Source of the DNA: Mucilaginibacter sp. cycad4 | Lineage (GTDB): Bacteria > Bacteroidota > Bacteroidia > Sphingobacteriales > Sphingobacteriaceae | Direction of reading: 5' to 3' | Assembly (NCBI RefSeq): GCF_034263275.1 | Contig: NZ_CP139559.1 | Coordinates: 3,596,001-3,660,000, forward strand | DNA length: 64,000 nucleotides | Shown here: one piece after another, positions 1 through 8,500 of the stretch | Layout of the letters: every line of letters starts with the position of its first letter | Position numbering within the stretch: the stretch's first letter is position 1 | The notes under the pieces: generated by a model | The model's database searches: none | What the model was told of the DNA's origin: nothing | What the model saw: the letters and a program-made list of their open reading frames with translations, nothing else | Program-made: the position numbers and the translations under genes

Positions 1-949
1 ACAACAGCGCAACAGGATAATTATGCATGTGCGAAAACACGATCAACCCTACGCCAAATACCAGCGTATTGATAGCGAGGATCTTTTTCAGATCGGTGCC
101 CGCACTCAGTGAGGCCAGGAAGATCCCTCCGCCAAAAGCACCGAGCCCTATCACACTATCTATTATCCCGAAGGTTGAGGCGGTACCTTTAAATATATCT
201 TTGGCATAAACCGGGATCAGTGTACTGAAAGGCAGCACAAAAAGGCTTACCGAGGCCAGCATCAGCAGTATAAACTTAATGGTTGGGGTATTTTGGATAT
301 ATTGAAAGCCTTCCTTTAAATCGGTAAGTACATTTTTGCTCCGTCTCCTTTCCGCAACTTTAGGCAGATGCATCATCAGCAACGAACCAATCACGGCTAT
401 AAAACTTACCGCGTTTGCGCCGAAACATACCGAATCGCCAAATTTTTCAAGTATCAGGCCCGCTATGCCCGGCCCTATCAGCCTTGATAAATTAACCATG
501 GATGAGTTGAGTGCAAGTGCATTAGGCAGGTCGGCCTTGTCATTAACCATTTCATAAACCAGGGATTGGCGTGCAGGTACATCAAATGCGTTGATGAGCC
601 CCAACAGGGCGGTTAAAGCCATGATTACCCAAACCGAGTACGAGCCAAAAAACACCAGTGCGGTAAGCAAAATTGCCTGTACCATTGATGCTACCTGTGT
701 AACCAGCAGTACCTTAAAGCGGTTGTACCTGTCGGATACCACACCACCCAAAAACGAGAACAGGAACGAGGGGAACAGGCTGGCAAACAAGGTTAAACCA
801 AGCATAAACTTGGAGTGTGTTTGTGAATAGATCACCCAGCTTACAGCGGTTTTCTGCATCCAGGTACCCAACAACGAAACGGATTGCCCGGCAAAATACA
901 ACCGGTAGTTGCGGCTTTTAAAAGCATTGAACGTGCTTATTTTACTCAT
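1..949 (-). CDS. MFS transporter, C-terminus cut by window edge
   Basis: Reading leftward from an ATG at 947-949, about 316 residues are visible before the window ends. The protein is a run of hydrophobic segments and carries the major facilitator loop 2-3 signature GGVVSDRYNRFK (near residue 70). The opening FKSRNYRLYFAGQSVSLLGTW is typical of the EntS-like/MFS_3 drug and siderophore exporters of the inner membrane. It starts 30 bp after the stop of the marR gene on the same strand, so the two are probably one operon in which MarR controls an efflux pump. The exported substrate cannot be read from sequence. An intact gene is assumed, as the last quarter lies outside the window. Confidence 0.88.
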   Translation of the reverse strand, partial: MSKISTFNAFKSRNYRLYFAGQSVSLLGTWMQKTAVSWVIYSQTHSKFMLGLTLFASLFPSFLFSFLGGVVSDRYNRFKVLLVTQVASMVQAILLTALVFFGSYSVWVIMALTALLGLINAFDVPARQSLVYEMVNDKADLPNALALNSSMVNLSRLIGPGIAGLILEKFGDSVCFGANAVSFIAVIGSLLMMHLPKVAERRRSKNVLTDLKEGFQYIQNTPTIKFILLMLASVSLFVLPFSTLIPVYAKDIFKGTASTFGIIDSVIGLGAFGGGIFLASLSAGTDLKKILAINTLVFGVGLIVFSHMHNYPVALL

Positions 950-979
950 CTATCTCTTTTCTCTTCAGTCAATTTTCAA

Positions 980-1417
980 CTAATCAAACTCAACCAGTTT
1001 GGCCAGGGGAACCAGTGCCTTTTTCAGCATCTCCTGCTCCCCGGCGGTGCAGGTAGCTTCGAGGGCGCGGTTAAGCCATTCATCTTTTTCGCTCCGGGAT
1101 TTATGGATGAGGTTGATCCCCTCTTCGGAAAGTGAAATGATCACCTTACGTTTATCCAGTTCGGAGATGCGCCTTTTGATCAGCCCGAGATTGAGCAGGT
1201 TACTCAGGATCTGCGACATGGATTGTGTGGTGATCTTTTCCATGGCAGCCAGCTCATTAGGCAGGATCTCTTCATGCTGAAAGATCAGCGCCATGGTTGA
1301 TCGCTCGGTCAGCGAAAGCCTTTCGGCAGTGGCCGAAGTCTTCCTGATCTTTTTACTCAGCCGGCCTATGATAAACCGCAATTCGGAAGCCAGTTGGATC
1401 TCTTTTTCTTCACTCAT
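980..1417 (-). CDS. MarR family transcriptional regulator
   Basis: 145 residues, the normal size for MarR. The winged helix-turn-helix covers about residues 30-105: a region LTERSTMALIF, recognition part ITTQSMSQILSNLLNLGLIKR and the wing DKRKVIISLSEEG. MarR proteins are dimeric cytoplasmic repressors that leave DNA on binding a small ligand. It is the first gene of a two-gene unit with the MFS exporter. A perfect 16-bp palindrome lies just upstream beside a TATATTTG -7 element, so autorepression is likely. The ligand is unknown. Confidence 0.92.
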   Translation of the reverse strand: MSEEKEIQLASELRFIIGRLSKKIRKTSATAERLSLTERSTMALIFQHEEILPNELAAMEKITTQSMSQILSNLLNLGLIKRRISELDKRKVIISLSEEGINLIHKSRSEKDEWLNRALEATCTAGEQEMLKKALVPLAKLVEFD

Positions 1418-1430
1418 ATAATTATTCAGT

Positions 1431-1459
1431 TAAACTTATAAGTTTACCTTACAAATATA
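1431..1459 (-). promoter_or_regulatory. marR promoter with palindromic operator
   Basis: On the minus strand a Bacteroidota -7 element TATATTTG sits at 1459-1452. Five bases downstream begins the perfect 16-bp palindrome TAAACTTATAAGTTTA (1431-1446). It would overlap the transcription start, and the marR ATG follows 14 bp later. A palindrome of this size at the start site is the usual layout of a MarR operator. No convincing -33 TTTG box is seen. Confidence 0.7.
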
Positions 1460-1489
1460 AAGATTGTTTTGTTAAGGGAGTGTAAAACC

Positions 1490-1619
1490 GAACCGGGATT
1501 TGGGTGAATTTTCCGGATTACGCAGATTTTCCAGCTAATCTTTGATTTAGAACAGGAAATTTATTTATTAAAAAAACACAAATCCCCAAAATCCGGAAAA
1601 TCCACCCAAATCCCGGTTC
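1490..1619. repeat. Inverted-repeat element with 30-bp arms
   Basis: Arms at 1490-1519 and 1590-1619 are reverse complements over 30 bp with a single mismatch; each contains the string CCGGGATTTGGGTG or its complement. The 70-bp centre is AT-rich and has no open frame. It fills most of the gap between marR and the GH25 gene and ends 19 bp before the GTG start of the latter. Long-armed palindromes like this are typical of dispersed non-coding repeats in this group; a second copy is not present in the window. Confidence 0.75.
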
Positions 1620-1638
1620 AGATTATTATTTTTACCCC

Positions 1639-2514
1639 GTGCCTGCTCCTGAAAAGAAAACACCTGTAAGAAAGAAAGCGCCTGCCCGAAAAAAACCGGC
1701 AGCCAAAGCAAAACAGCAAGCTGGCTTTTCTACACAGTGGGCGGTGGCTATAGGCGCTTTGCTGCTCATCCTGCTCTCCCCCTTCTACTATGGTTACATT
1801 TTAAAATTCGGCAGCGCCACCTGGCGGTGGATCATGGACTCGGGCGAAGACACTCATTACCGGAAATACAAGAACTTTGCTATCCATATTCCCGACGGTT
1901 ATTCGGTATATGGTATTGATGTGTCGTCATACCAGGGCCGCATTAACTGGAAACAGGTAAAGGCCATGCGCGAGGGCGATGTTCACATCAGCTTTGCATT
2001 TATAAAAGCCACGGAAGGCGTATTGAGTGTCGACCCCTATTTTCAGCGTAACTGGCGAGAAGCCCCGAAGGCAGGCATCATGTGTGGAGCTTATCATTTT
2101 TTTCTTCCGCAAAAAAGCGGTGTATGGCAGGCCAAATTTTTCCTGCAAACAGTAAAAACCGAAAAAGGCGACCTGCCCATGGTGGTAGACGTGGAACGAT
2201 TATATCGTACCAGTCCCGAAAAAATGCGCGAACAATTGGAAAGCTTTATCAAAACCATTGAAACCCGTACGGGTATCAAGCCCATCATCTACACCAATTT
2301 AAAATTTTACCAGGATTACCTGGAAGGCTATTTTGATGGCTATACCCTTTGGATAGCCCATTATTATCAACCCAAGTTGCTCGTATCAAACAAAACGAAC
2401 TGGAAATTTTGGCAACACTCAGATAAAGCACATGTTAACGGCATTAACCACGTTGTAGATTTCAATGTTTTTAAGGGTGACAGTACAGCGTTTGAAAAAT
2501 TGCTGGTGCCGTAA
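1639..2514 (+). CDS. GH25 family lysozyme (membrane-anchored muramidase)
   Basis: 291 residues from a GTG start. A lysine/proline-rich cytoplasmic tail (1-30) is followed by one transmembrane helix (about 33-55) and then a GH25 domain (about 90-290). Visible family motifs are GIDVSSYQG (Asp94), FIKATEG (Glu126) and MVVDVE (Asp184, Glu186), the last pair being the catalytic-site acidic residues. GH25 enzymes cut the MurNAc-GlcNAc beta-1,4 bond of peptidoglycan. With an uncleaved anchor it probably acts in the periplasm on the cell's own wall. The gene is alone, flanked by repeat elements on both sides. Confidence 0.92.
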   Translation: MPAPEKKTPVRKKAPARKKPAAKAKQQAGFSTQWAVAIGALLLILLSPFYYGYILKFGSATWRWIMDSGEDTHYRKYKNFAIHIPDGYSVYGIDVSSYQGRINWKQVKAMREGDVHISFAFIKATEGVLSVDPYFQRNWREAPKAGIMCGAYHFFLPQKSGVWQAKFFLQTVKTEKGDLPMVVDVERLYRTSPEKMREQLESFIKTIETRTGIKPIIYTNLKFYQDYLEGYFDGYTLWIAHYYQPKLLVSNKTNWKFWQHSDKAHVNGINHVVDFNVFKGDSTAFEKLLVP

Positions 2515-2539
2515 ATGATAAAAGAAAAAAATCTCTTCC

Positions 2540-2634
2540 CGTCATTGCGAGGTACGAAGCAATCGCGAACTAGACAGAGAGGATTTGCTTAGCCGCTCTG
2601 CTTCTTGGGGATTGCTTCGTACCTTATAATGACG
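2540..2634. repeat. REP-like inverted repeat, CGTCATTGCGAGG family
   Basis: A 95-bp element whose ends are CGTCATTGCGAGGTACGAAG... (from 2540) and the near-complement ending at 2634. The same family occurs as a cleaner copy at 61426-61507. It lies downstream of the GH25 gene. There is no coding frame in it. RNA from it would fold as a long hairpin. Confidence 0.8.
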
Positions 2635-2679
2635 TGATCGTAAATTGTTGATTATTAAGATATTTTTTCGATGCGTTTT

Positions 2680-2815
2680 ATGATATGGGCGTTGCCGTTA
2701 GCTAACGGGCCGGTCCGCCAGCTGGCGGATGCAAGTCCTCGCCTTGCCTGCCCGCAAACCCAACCCGCGCTGTGGGCTTTACGCTGCTATCCCTAACGCG
2801 CCCCCGCCCAACATC
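2680..2815. repeat. GC-rich dispersed repeat-like segment with palindrome
   Basis: This stretch is markedly richer in G and C than its surroundings and has no open frame. It contains a perfect 16-bp palindrome, TCCGCCAGCTGGCGGA, at 2714-2729. It begins near GGGCGTTGCC and ends near GCGCCCCCGCCC, which are roughly complementary. It is flanked by REP-like copies at 2540-2634 and 2834-2883. Boundaries are approximate. I interpret it as a dispersed intergenic repeat. Confidence 0.5.
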
Positions 2816-2833
2816 CCTAAAGTATAGCTTGTA

Positions 2834-2883
2834 CGTCATTACATTTTTTTTCAGGATTTTTCTGATGGTTACTCGCAATGACG
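2834..2883. repeat. Degenerate copy of the CGTCATTGCGAG repeat
   Basis: Starts CGTCATT at 2834 and ends TCGCAATGACG at 2883, matching the termini of the elements at 2540 and 61426, but the inner arms are lost. Likely an eroded or internally deleted copy. Confidence 0.5.
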
Positions 2884-2914
2884 TGGTGAAGACGCAAACT
2901 AAGCATCTCTCAAG

Positions 2915-3274
2915 TTACTGCTGTTTCTTATAATACAAAAAATACGATCCTCCCAAAATCCCTAAAAACACCAATGGCATAATACGGTTTGGTACCGGAT
3001 CACCGGATACGGTATGCGCTATAAAAGCAGACACAAAAACTATGGCAAATCCTGCATAAGCCCATTCTTTTAGTCGCGCGCCTGCCGGTATTAATAATAC
3101 AACAGCTCCAATAAGCTTTGCTATTGCCAGTTCAATCCTGAAGTAATCGGGGAAGCCTAAGTGGTGAAAGGCAGCTGCCATTTCGGGCTTTGTTAAATAG
3201 GAGTAGCATGAAAAAGCCATCATCAATGCTACAATAGCTGTCAATATCCAGTAAAATATCTTGGTAGTTTTCAT
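2915..3274 (-). CDS. DoxX-like small membrane protein
   Basis: 119 residues with four hydrophobic helices (about 7-27, 48-66, 71-90, 97-114) and the pattern FHHLGFPDYFRIELAIAKLIGAVVLL, characteristic of the DoxX/DoxX_2 family. These are inner-membrane proteins of unsettled function, often linked to redox or thiol stress. The gene is divergent from an HxlR regulator with 94 bp between the starts. A -7 element TAAGTTTG (3302-3295, minus strand) lies about 20 bp before the ATG. The arrangement suggests that the HxlR protein controls it. Confidence 0.85.
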   Translation of the reverse strand: MKTTKIFYWILTAIVALMMAFSCYSYLTKPEMAAAFHHLGFPDYFRIELAIAKLIGAVVLLIPAGARLKEWAYAGFAIVFVSAFIAHTVSGDPVPNRIMPLVFLGILGGSYFLYYKKQQ

Positions 3275-3288
3275 TTGTGATTGTTTGT

Positions 3289-3363
3289 TTTGCGCAAACT
3301 TAATTACCTTTACTATTAAAAAGATACTACTATCCTAAAGGATACCGGTATCATTAAGGATAG
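3289..3363. promoter_or_regulatory. doxX-hxlR intergenic operator cluster
   Basis: The divergent gap holds several symmetric sites. TATCC-TAAA-GGATA is at 3331-3344, the perfect palindrome GATACCGGTATC at 3341-3352, and a further AAGGATAG half-site at 3356-3363, ending just before the hxlR ATG. A separate palindrome TTTGCGCAAA (3289-3298) overlaps the doxX -7 element. The TATCC/GGATA array beside hxlR is the probable autoregulatory site. Confidence 0.6.
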
Positions 3364-3368
3364 CAAGT

Positions 3369-3764
3369 ATGAATCACAAACCAATCATTCACACAAAAGA
3401 AGCCTGCAATGCCGCTGTAAACGCGGTACGTGATACCCTATATGTAGTAAACGGCAAATGGAAGTTACCCATGCTGGTAAGTTTGATGACCGGCCCTAAA
3501 CGATTTAAGGAACTTCAGCGCGAGCTGGAAAGCATCACCCCTAAAGTACTTTCCAAAGAACTGCGCGACCTGGAATTAAATGGTTTTGTTAAAAGGATAG
3601 TTTATGATACCACGCCGGTAACTGTAATTTACGAACGGACAGATTATGCCGATTCTCTGAGCAATGTTATTAATGAAATGCGCGAATGGGGCATGAAACA
3701 CCGCGAACATATTAAACAAATGAGCCGTGACGAAGCCGAAGCCAGAAAAGCTGTGGCAGTTTAA
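3369..3764 (+). CDS. HxlR family transcriptional regulator
   Basis: 131 residues. The winged helix typical of HxlR/YodB proteins is clear: VVNGKWKLPMLVSLMTGPKRFKELQRELESITPKVLSKELRDLELNGFVKRIVY, here given only for its key parts GKWK, RFKEL, ITPKVLS and LELNGF (about residues 27-80). Members sense electrophiles or aldehydes through a near-N-terminal Cys; here Cys13 (in KEACNAAV) is a candidate. It is divergent from the doxX gene, with a palindrome cluster between them. A strong hairpin terminator follows the stop. Confidence 0.92.
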   Translation: MNHKPIIHTKEACNAAVNAVRDTLYVVNGKWKLPMLVSLMTGPKRFKELQRELESITPKVLSKELRDLELNGFVKRIVYDTTPVTVIYERTDYADSLSNVINEMREWGMKHREHIKQMSRDEAEARKAVAV

Positions 3765-3787
3765 CTTTATACACTTACTTTAAATAC

Positions 3788-3822
3788 AAAGCGCCTTTGC
3801 CTGGTAAGCAAGGGCGCTTTTA
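3788..3822. terminator. Bidirectional intrinsic terminator
   Basis: A 13-bp stem (3788-3800 with 3808-3820, one wobble pair) with loop CTGGTAA. It lies between the convergent hxlR gene and the small minus-strand gene at 3834, with a short T/A tail on each side. Confidence 0.8.
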
Positions 3823-3833
3823 TGAATACAATA

Positions 3834-4016
3834 TTACGCTTTTTTCTTTTCAGGATGGTGAGCACTGTCCCTGCTTGATGTTTGATCGGAACGCTGCCCG
3901 CCCGCATTACTGATACCTTTTTGTTTTTGGGCGTCATTGTGGTTGGTAAAGGCACGGTCGGCAGTTGGTTTGCCTTGTGCATTAGCATTATTCTTAAAAT
4001 CCTGTTGATCTTTCAT
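3834..4016 (-). CDS. Small hydrophilic protein, unknown function
   Basis: 60 residues from the ATG at 4016 (a longer frame reaches 4040, but MKDQQDFKNN is the natural start). The chain is almost free of hydrophobic residues and rich in Gln, Asn, Lys, Ser and Asp, with a lysine-rich end PEKKKA. It looks intrinsically disordered, like small stress-related or hydrophilin-type proteins. No domain is recognised. It faces the hxlR terminator and lies 74 bp downstream of the ppa stop on the same strand. Confidence 0.55.
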   Translation of the reverse strand: MKDQQDFKNNANAQGKPTADRAFTNHNDAQKQKGISNAGGQRSDQTSSRDSAHHPEKKKA

Positions 4017-4090
4017 AATCGTTACATTTAAATTCAACAATGTTTATATTGTAAAACAGGCAAACATTAATTGAGTTTTATCGAATTGCC

Positions 4091-4600
4091 TTAAACCTGC
4101 CCATCTCCGGCAATTGCTTTATTAACAAGCTCCATAGCACCCTCTGCACCAAGGCGTTCCATCAAATTAAATTCTTTGGATTCAAGGCGGTTGTAGTTTG
4201 TAAAAAAAGCCTCTATTTGGTCGGTAAGGCTGTGCGGCAGTTGTGCGGCATCATGCAGATCGGTAAAAATTTTTGATACTACCGGCACTGCCAGCAACCT
4301 GTCGTTCCGGTAACGCCTTCCATCGGGGCCCGTTTGTTCTACCTTAAAGGCCCCTATCAGCCGGCAATCTATCACACAGCCCGGAAAAGTACTGATCTCC
4401 GATATGATTAGCACATCCAGCGGATCGCCGTCGCCTCCAACTGTATTGGGGATAAAACCAAAATCAAAAGGAAAAACCATACCTGCTGGCAGTAGCTTTT
4501 TAAGCCTGAACTGATTAGTGGCCGCATCATAATCATACTTGTGACCGCAGCCCCTGGGCGTTTCAACAATCACCGTGATCTTATTTTCTAAATTATCCAT
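4091..4600 (-). CDS. ppa: Inorganic pyrophosphatase, family I
   Basis: 169 residues, the usual size of soluble bacterial PPase. The signature GGDGDPLDVL gives the metal-binding Asp57, Asp59 and Asp62, and later RYRNDRLLAVP matches the second conserved block. The enzyme hydrolyses PPi to two phosphates in the cytoplasm and drives biosynthetic reactions forward. The start is 12 bp after the mscS stop, so the two are cotranscribed. The usual YGYIP motif is replaced by FGFIP, seen in divergent members. Confidence 0.9.
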   Translation of the reverse strand: MDNLENKITVIVETPRGCGHKYDYDAATNQFRLKKLLPAGMVFPFDFGFIPNTVGGDGDPLDVLIISEISTFPGCVIDCRLIGAFKVEQTGPDGRRYRNDRLLAVPVVSKIFTDLHDAAQLPHSLTDQIEAFFTNYNRLESKEFNLMERLGAEGAMELVNKAIAGDGQV

Positions 4601-4612
4601 GCTATATCTGTT

Positions 4613-5398
4613 TTATAAACCAGGAATTTTAATCCCGGAAGCTTTTAGATCCTGCAAAATATTTTCCTGCACGCCCAGCTTTGTATCCTGGAAACCGTGG
4701 GCATGTACCCATACATTAACACCCACGCGGTAACCATCCGGATCCAACCCGGCTATACCTATCCGGCGGTCCGGAGTTTCCAATATATTTTTTGATTTAT
4801 CAATAGAGGAGTTAATGACCGACTTTACTTCGTTATAATCGATATCGTTGGTAAACTTCAATTCGATATCAAGCCTGCGGGTGCCTTCTCTGCTGATGTT
4901 GATGATCACCTCGTTCGATAGTTTACCGTTAGGTATAATAACTATCCGGTTATCAAATGTTTTAACAACGGTATAAAAGATCTGGATAGCGGTAACTGTC
5001 CCTTCAAGGCCCTGGGCTATGATATTATCGCCTACAACAAAGGGTTTGAGCAGCAGAATGAGCACTCCGCTGGCAAAGTTTTGTAATGTACCCGAAAGTG
5101 CCAAACCGGCCGCCACACCAAAAGCACCTACCAGTGCAGTGAACAAAGTAATGGGCACACCCATGATCTGCACAACCCCTAATATCAGTAACACACGTAA
5201 TATAACCCCTACAAGGCTTTGCAAAAATGGCTTTATGGTTGGGTCTATTTCCTTTTTTTGCATATGGGCCTGCCACCATTTCAGCAGCAGGTTAATTAGC
5301 CAGAGGCCGATGAATAAAACCACCAACCCTATCAAAAAACTGGGCGCATAACGGATCACCCAAATGTATACCTGTTCATAAAACTTTTCAATCTTCAT
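4613..5398 (-). CDS. MscS family mechanosensitive ion channel
   Basis: 261 residues, close to the minimal MscS length. There are three N-terminal helices (about 17-37, 60-82, 88-118). The third carries the pore signature AAGLALSGTLQNFASGVLI followed by LLLKPFVVGD. The C-terminal half (about 120-260) is the beta plus alpha/beta vestibule. It acts in the inner membrane as a tension-gated safety valve during osmotic downshift. It leads a two-gene operon with ppa. Its promoter region is shared divergently with the DUF2723 gene and holds an array of TTAACACTT half-sites. Confidence 0.92.
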   Translation of the reverse strand: MKIEKFYEQVYIWVIRYAPSFLIGLVVLFIGLWLINLLLKWWQAHMQKKEIDPTIKPFLQSLVGVILRVLLILGVVQIMGVPITLFTALVGAFGVAAGLALSGTLQNFASGVLILLLKPFVVGDNIIAQGLEGTVTAIQIFYTVVKTFDNRIVIIPNGKLSNEVIINISREGTRRLDIELKFTNDIDYNEVKSVINSSIDKSKNILETPDRRIGIAGLDPDGYRVGVNVWVHAHGFQDTKLGVQENILQDLKASGIKIPGL

Positions 5399-5468
5399 AA
5401 AACAAATCGTTTAGCTTTCGCACAAAAAACCACCTATGCTTAACGCATATTTGGGGGAAGGGTTTGTT

Positions 5469-5525
5469 TTAACACCCATTTAACACTTCAATCCCTCAAG
5501 TGTTAATTATTGTTAAAAGTGTTAA
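5469..5525. promoter_or_regulatory. Half-site array TTAACACTT / AAGTGTTAA
   Basis: In the divergent gap between mscS (minus) and the DUF2723 gene (plus) there are three exact 9-bp half-sites: TTAACACTT at 5480-5488, and AAGTGTTAA at 5498-5506 and 5517-5525. A degenerate one, TTAACACCC, lies at 5469-5477. The first two exact sites form an inverted repeat with a 9-bp spacer; the second and third are 19 bp apart, near two helical turns. This looks like an operator for an unidentified regulator. Confidence 0.55.
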
Positions 5526-5595
5526 ATTTCAATACGTTACCAATTTTAAGCCCTAATTTGGTATTAACTATTTGAAAAAACTTTTACACTTTATC

Positions 5596-8500
5596 ATGAG
5601 CTACAACAAGATCAACAACCTTTTGGGCTGGCTTTGTTTTACCCTTGCATCCTTAACTTACATCCTTACTTTAGAGCCCTCTGTAAGTTTTTGGGACTGC
5701 GGCGAGTTTATTTCCTGCGCCTATAAACTCCAGGTATCGCACCAGCCGGGCTACCCGCTTTTTGCCATGATAGGCAAAGCCTTCTCCCTGCTTTCCATGG
5801 GCGACAGGACAAAAGTTGCCTACTTTACCAACCTTGGTTCGGCATTGGCCAGCGGGGCCACCATTATGTTTTTATTCTGGACCATAACAGCCCTTGCCAA
5901 AAAACTGCTTACTATAAAACTTACCCCTGTTAATACAACCCAAACCTTACAAATAATGGGTGCCGGGTTAACCGGCGCCCTTGCATTTACCTTTACCGAT
6001 ACCTTTTGGTTTTCGGCTGTGGAAACTATTGTTTTTGCCTGGGCATCATTATGTACAGCTATAGTATTCTGGGCTATTTTAAAATGGGATGCCGTTGCCG
6101 ATGAACCACGTGCCGACAGGTGGCTGGTTTTTATAGCTTATGTTATAGGCCTTTCTATCGGTATCCACCTGCTTAATTTATTAACCATACCGGCTTTGGT
6201 AATGGTTTATTATTTCCGCAGGCATAAAAACATCAATGTTAAAAGCGGGCTTTTGGCATTTGCTGTAAGCATCCTGATCCTGGCCTTTGTTCAGTTTGGC
6301 ATCAGGGGATATACTATTGGCCTCGCTGCCAGGTTCGATCTGTTTTTTGTAAACTCACTTGGGCTTGGTTTTGGCAGCGGCGTTTTGTTCTTTTTCTTAT
6401 TGATCATAGGCCTGCTTATTGCCGGGATCAGGTATAGCATCCGCAAGCAGAAACATCTTTTAAATATAAGCCTGCTTTGCATTGTGTTCGTTTACTTTGG
6501 TTATAGTTCTTTTGTTTACATCCCTATCAGGGCGTCGGCAGGCACCAACCTTAATAACTCGCACCCCAGCGACGCCTTTACCATGTATGAATACCTTAAC
6601 CGTACCCAATATGGTGAAACACCTTTGCTGAAAGGCCCTTACTTCGATGACAAAATCACGGATGTTACCGACGGTACCCCGCTTTACCGAAAGGGCAAAA
6701 GCAAATACGAGGTAGCCTATAACAAGCCCAACTATGTTTATGACCACACCAGCATCCTGCCGCGTATGTGGTCGACAGAGGAGAATACCACCTATGCCCA
6801 GGACGCGCAATTTTACCGCGACTGGCTGCAATTGAGCGATAACGCCACCCCTGCCTTTTCGGATAATTTAAGGTGGATGTTCAGCTGGCAAATGTACCAG
6901 ATGTACTGGCGCTATTTTATGTGGAATTTTGTTGGCCGCTATAACGATGACGACATGGAGGGCCAAACCAACATGAATGGCATTGGCGGCAACTGGACAT
7001 CGGGCTTGTTCAATAACGCCTCCAATACACCAAAATCCATATTGAATAATGTTACTTATACCCCGCTTTATGCGCTGCCTTTAGTGGTTGGCTTGTTAGG
7101 CATGCTTTATCACTTTAAAAAAAGGAAAAAAGACGCGCTGATAATCACCCTGCTGTTTTTTTTCACAGGGCTGGCTATCGTGTTATACGTTAATCAGCCT
7201 TCGGTACAGCCGCGTGAGCGCGATTACTCATACGTTGGTTCATTTTATGCCTTTGCCATTTGGATTGGTTTAGGATTGATAGCGCTGATTGACATAGCGC
7301 CTAAAAAGATCAGTCCGCGGTTTGCCACCATTGGAGCTTTTGTTATTTGCATGATTGTTGGCCCTGTTTTACTGGCCAGTAAGGAGTGGAAAAATCACGA
7401 CCGGTCAACCAAAATGGCGGCGCATGATATGGCTTACAATTACCTGATGTCCTGCCCTAAAAATGCCATTTTGTTTGATTTGGGTGATAACGACACCTAC
7501 TCGCTCTGGTACGACCAGGAAGTGGAGAACATCCGGCCTGATGTACGTATCGTAAACCTGAGCCTGCTAAGCGCCGATTGGTCGGTAAAGCAAATGCAGC
7601 GCAAAATAAACCAGGCAGATGCCCTGCCTATCACCATGAACTTTGACAAATACAAACTGGGCACCCGCGATGTGATCAGGTATAATGATGCCAAAATACC
7701 GGGCTATACCGATGTGAAGGATATATTTGATTTTATCACTTCAGATGATAAACGTACCCACGTTGAATACACCAACGGTACCACCGAAAATTATTTGCCT
7801 ACCAAAAACTTCAAGCTCGCGGTTAATGCCGATGACGTAATGAAAAATAAGGTGATCACGCCCGAGCAAAAAGGCTTACTTACGGATACTATAAAGTGGA
7901 AATTCACTCCTAATTATATCACCAAAGAAAACCTTGCCATGATAGATATACTGGCACATAACGACTGGAAACGCCCTATCTGCTTTACAACTTCGATCAG
8001 CCCGTCAAGTATGATCGGGTTGCAGCCTTATTTGTACCAGGAAGGTTTTGCCTACCGCCTGCTGCCTTTCAAAACAGACTCATCGTTAGCCGATCAGCTT
8101 TCAAAAACTAACAGCCTGGTGATGTACAGCAACGTGATGAACAGGTTCAAATTCGGCAATTTTAAAACGGCCAGATATCTTGATCAGCAATCAACCCAGG
8201 TATTTTATCCGCAACTGGTATCAACTTTTTCCGACCTGTCGGCAGGATTATTAAAAGATGGCCACCAAAACCTTGCACTTAATGCGCTGCACAAATACGA
8301 AGAAGTGATGCCCGATATCAACCCTAACTTTATGACTGCCCAGGGCAAAATAACAATGGCCGATACCTCTTATAAGCTTGATTATGCCAAACTGGGCAAT
8401 AAGCTTATCAAAAGCGTTAACAGCTACCTTACCGATAAGCTTGATTATAACTATCATCAGTTGCAAAAGGATACAGGCAGGTTGAGCCCGCGCGACGTAC

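Noticed and set aside
3767..3988. 73-codon minus-strand frame overlapping the small hydrophilic gene
   Set aside because: Runs through the hxlR terminator and lacks protein-like composition; the frame 3834-4016 is preferred.
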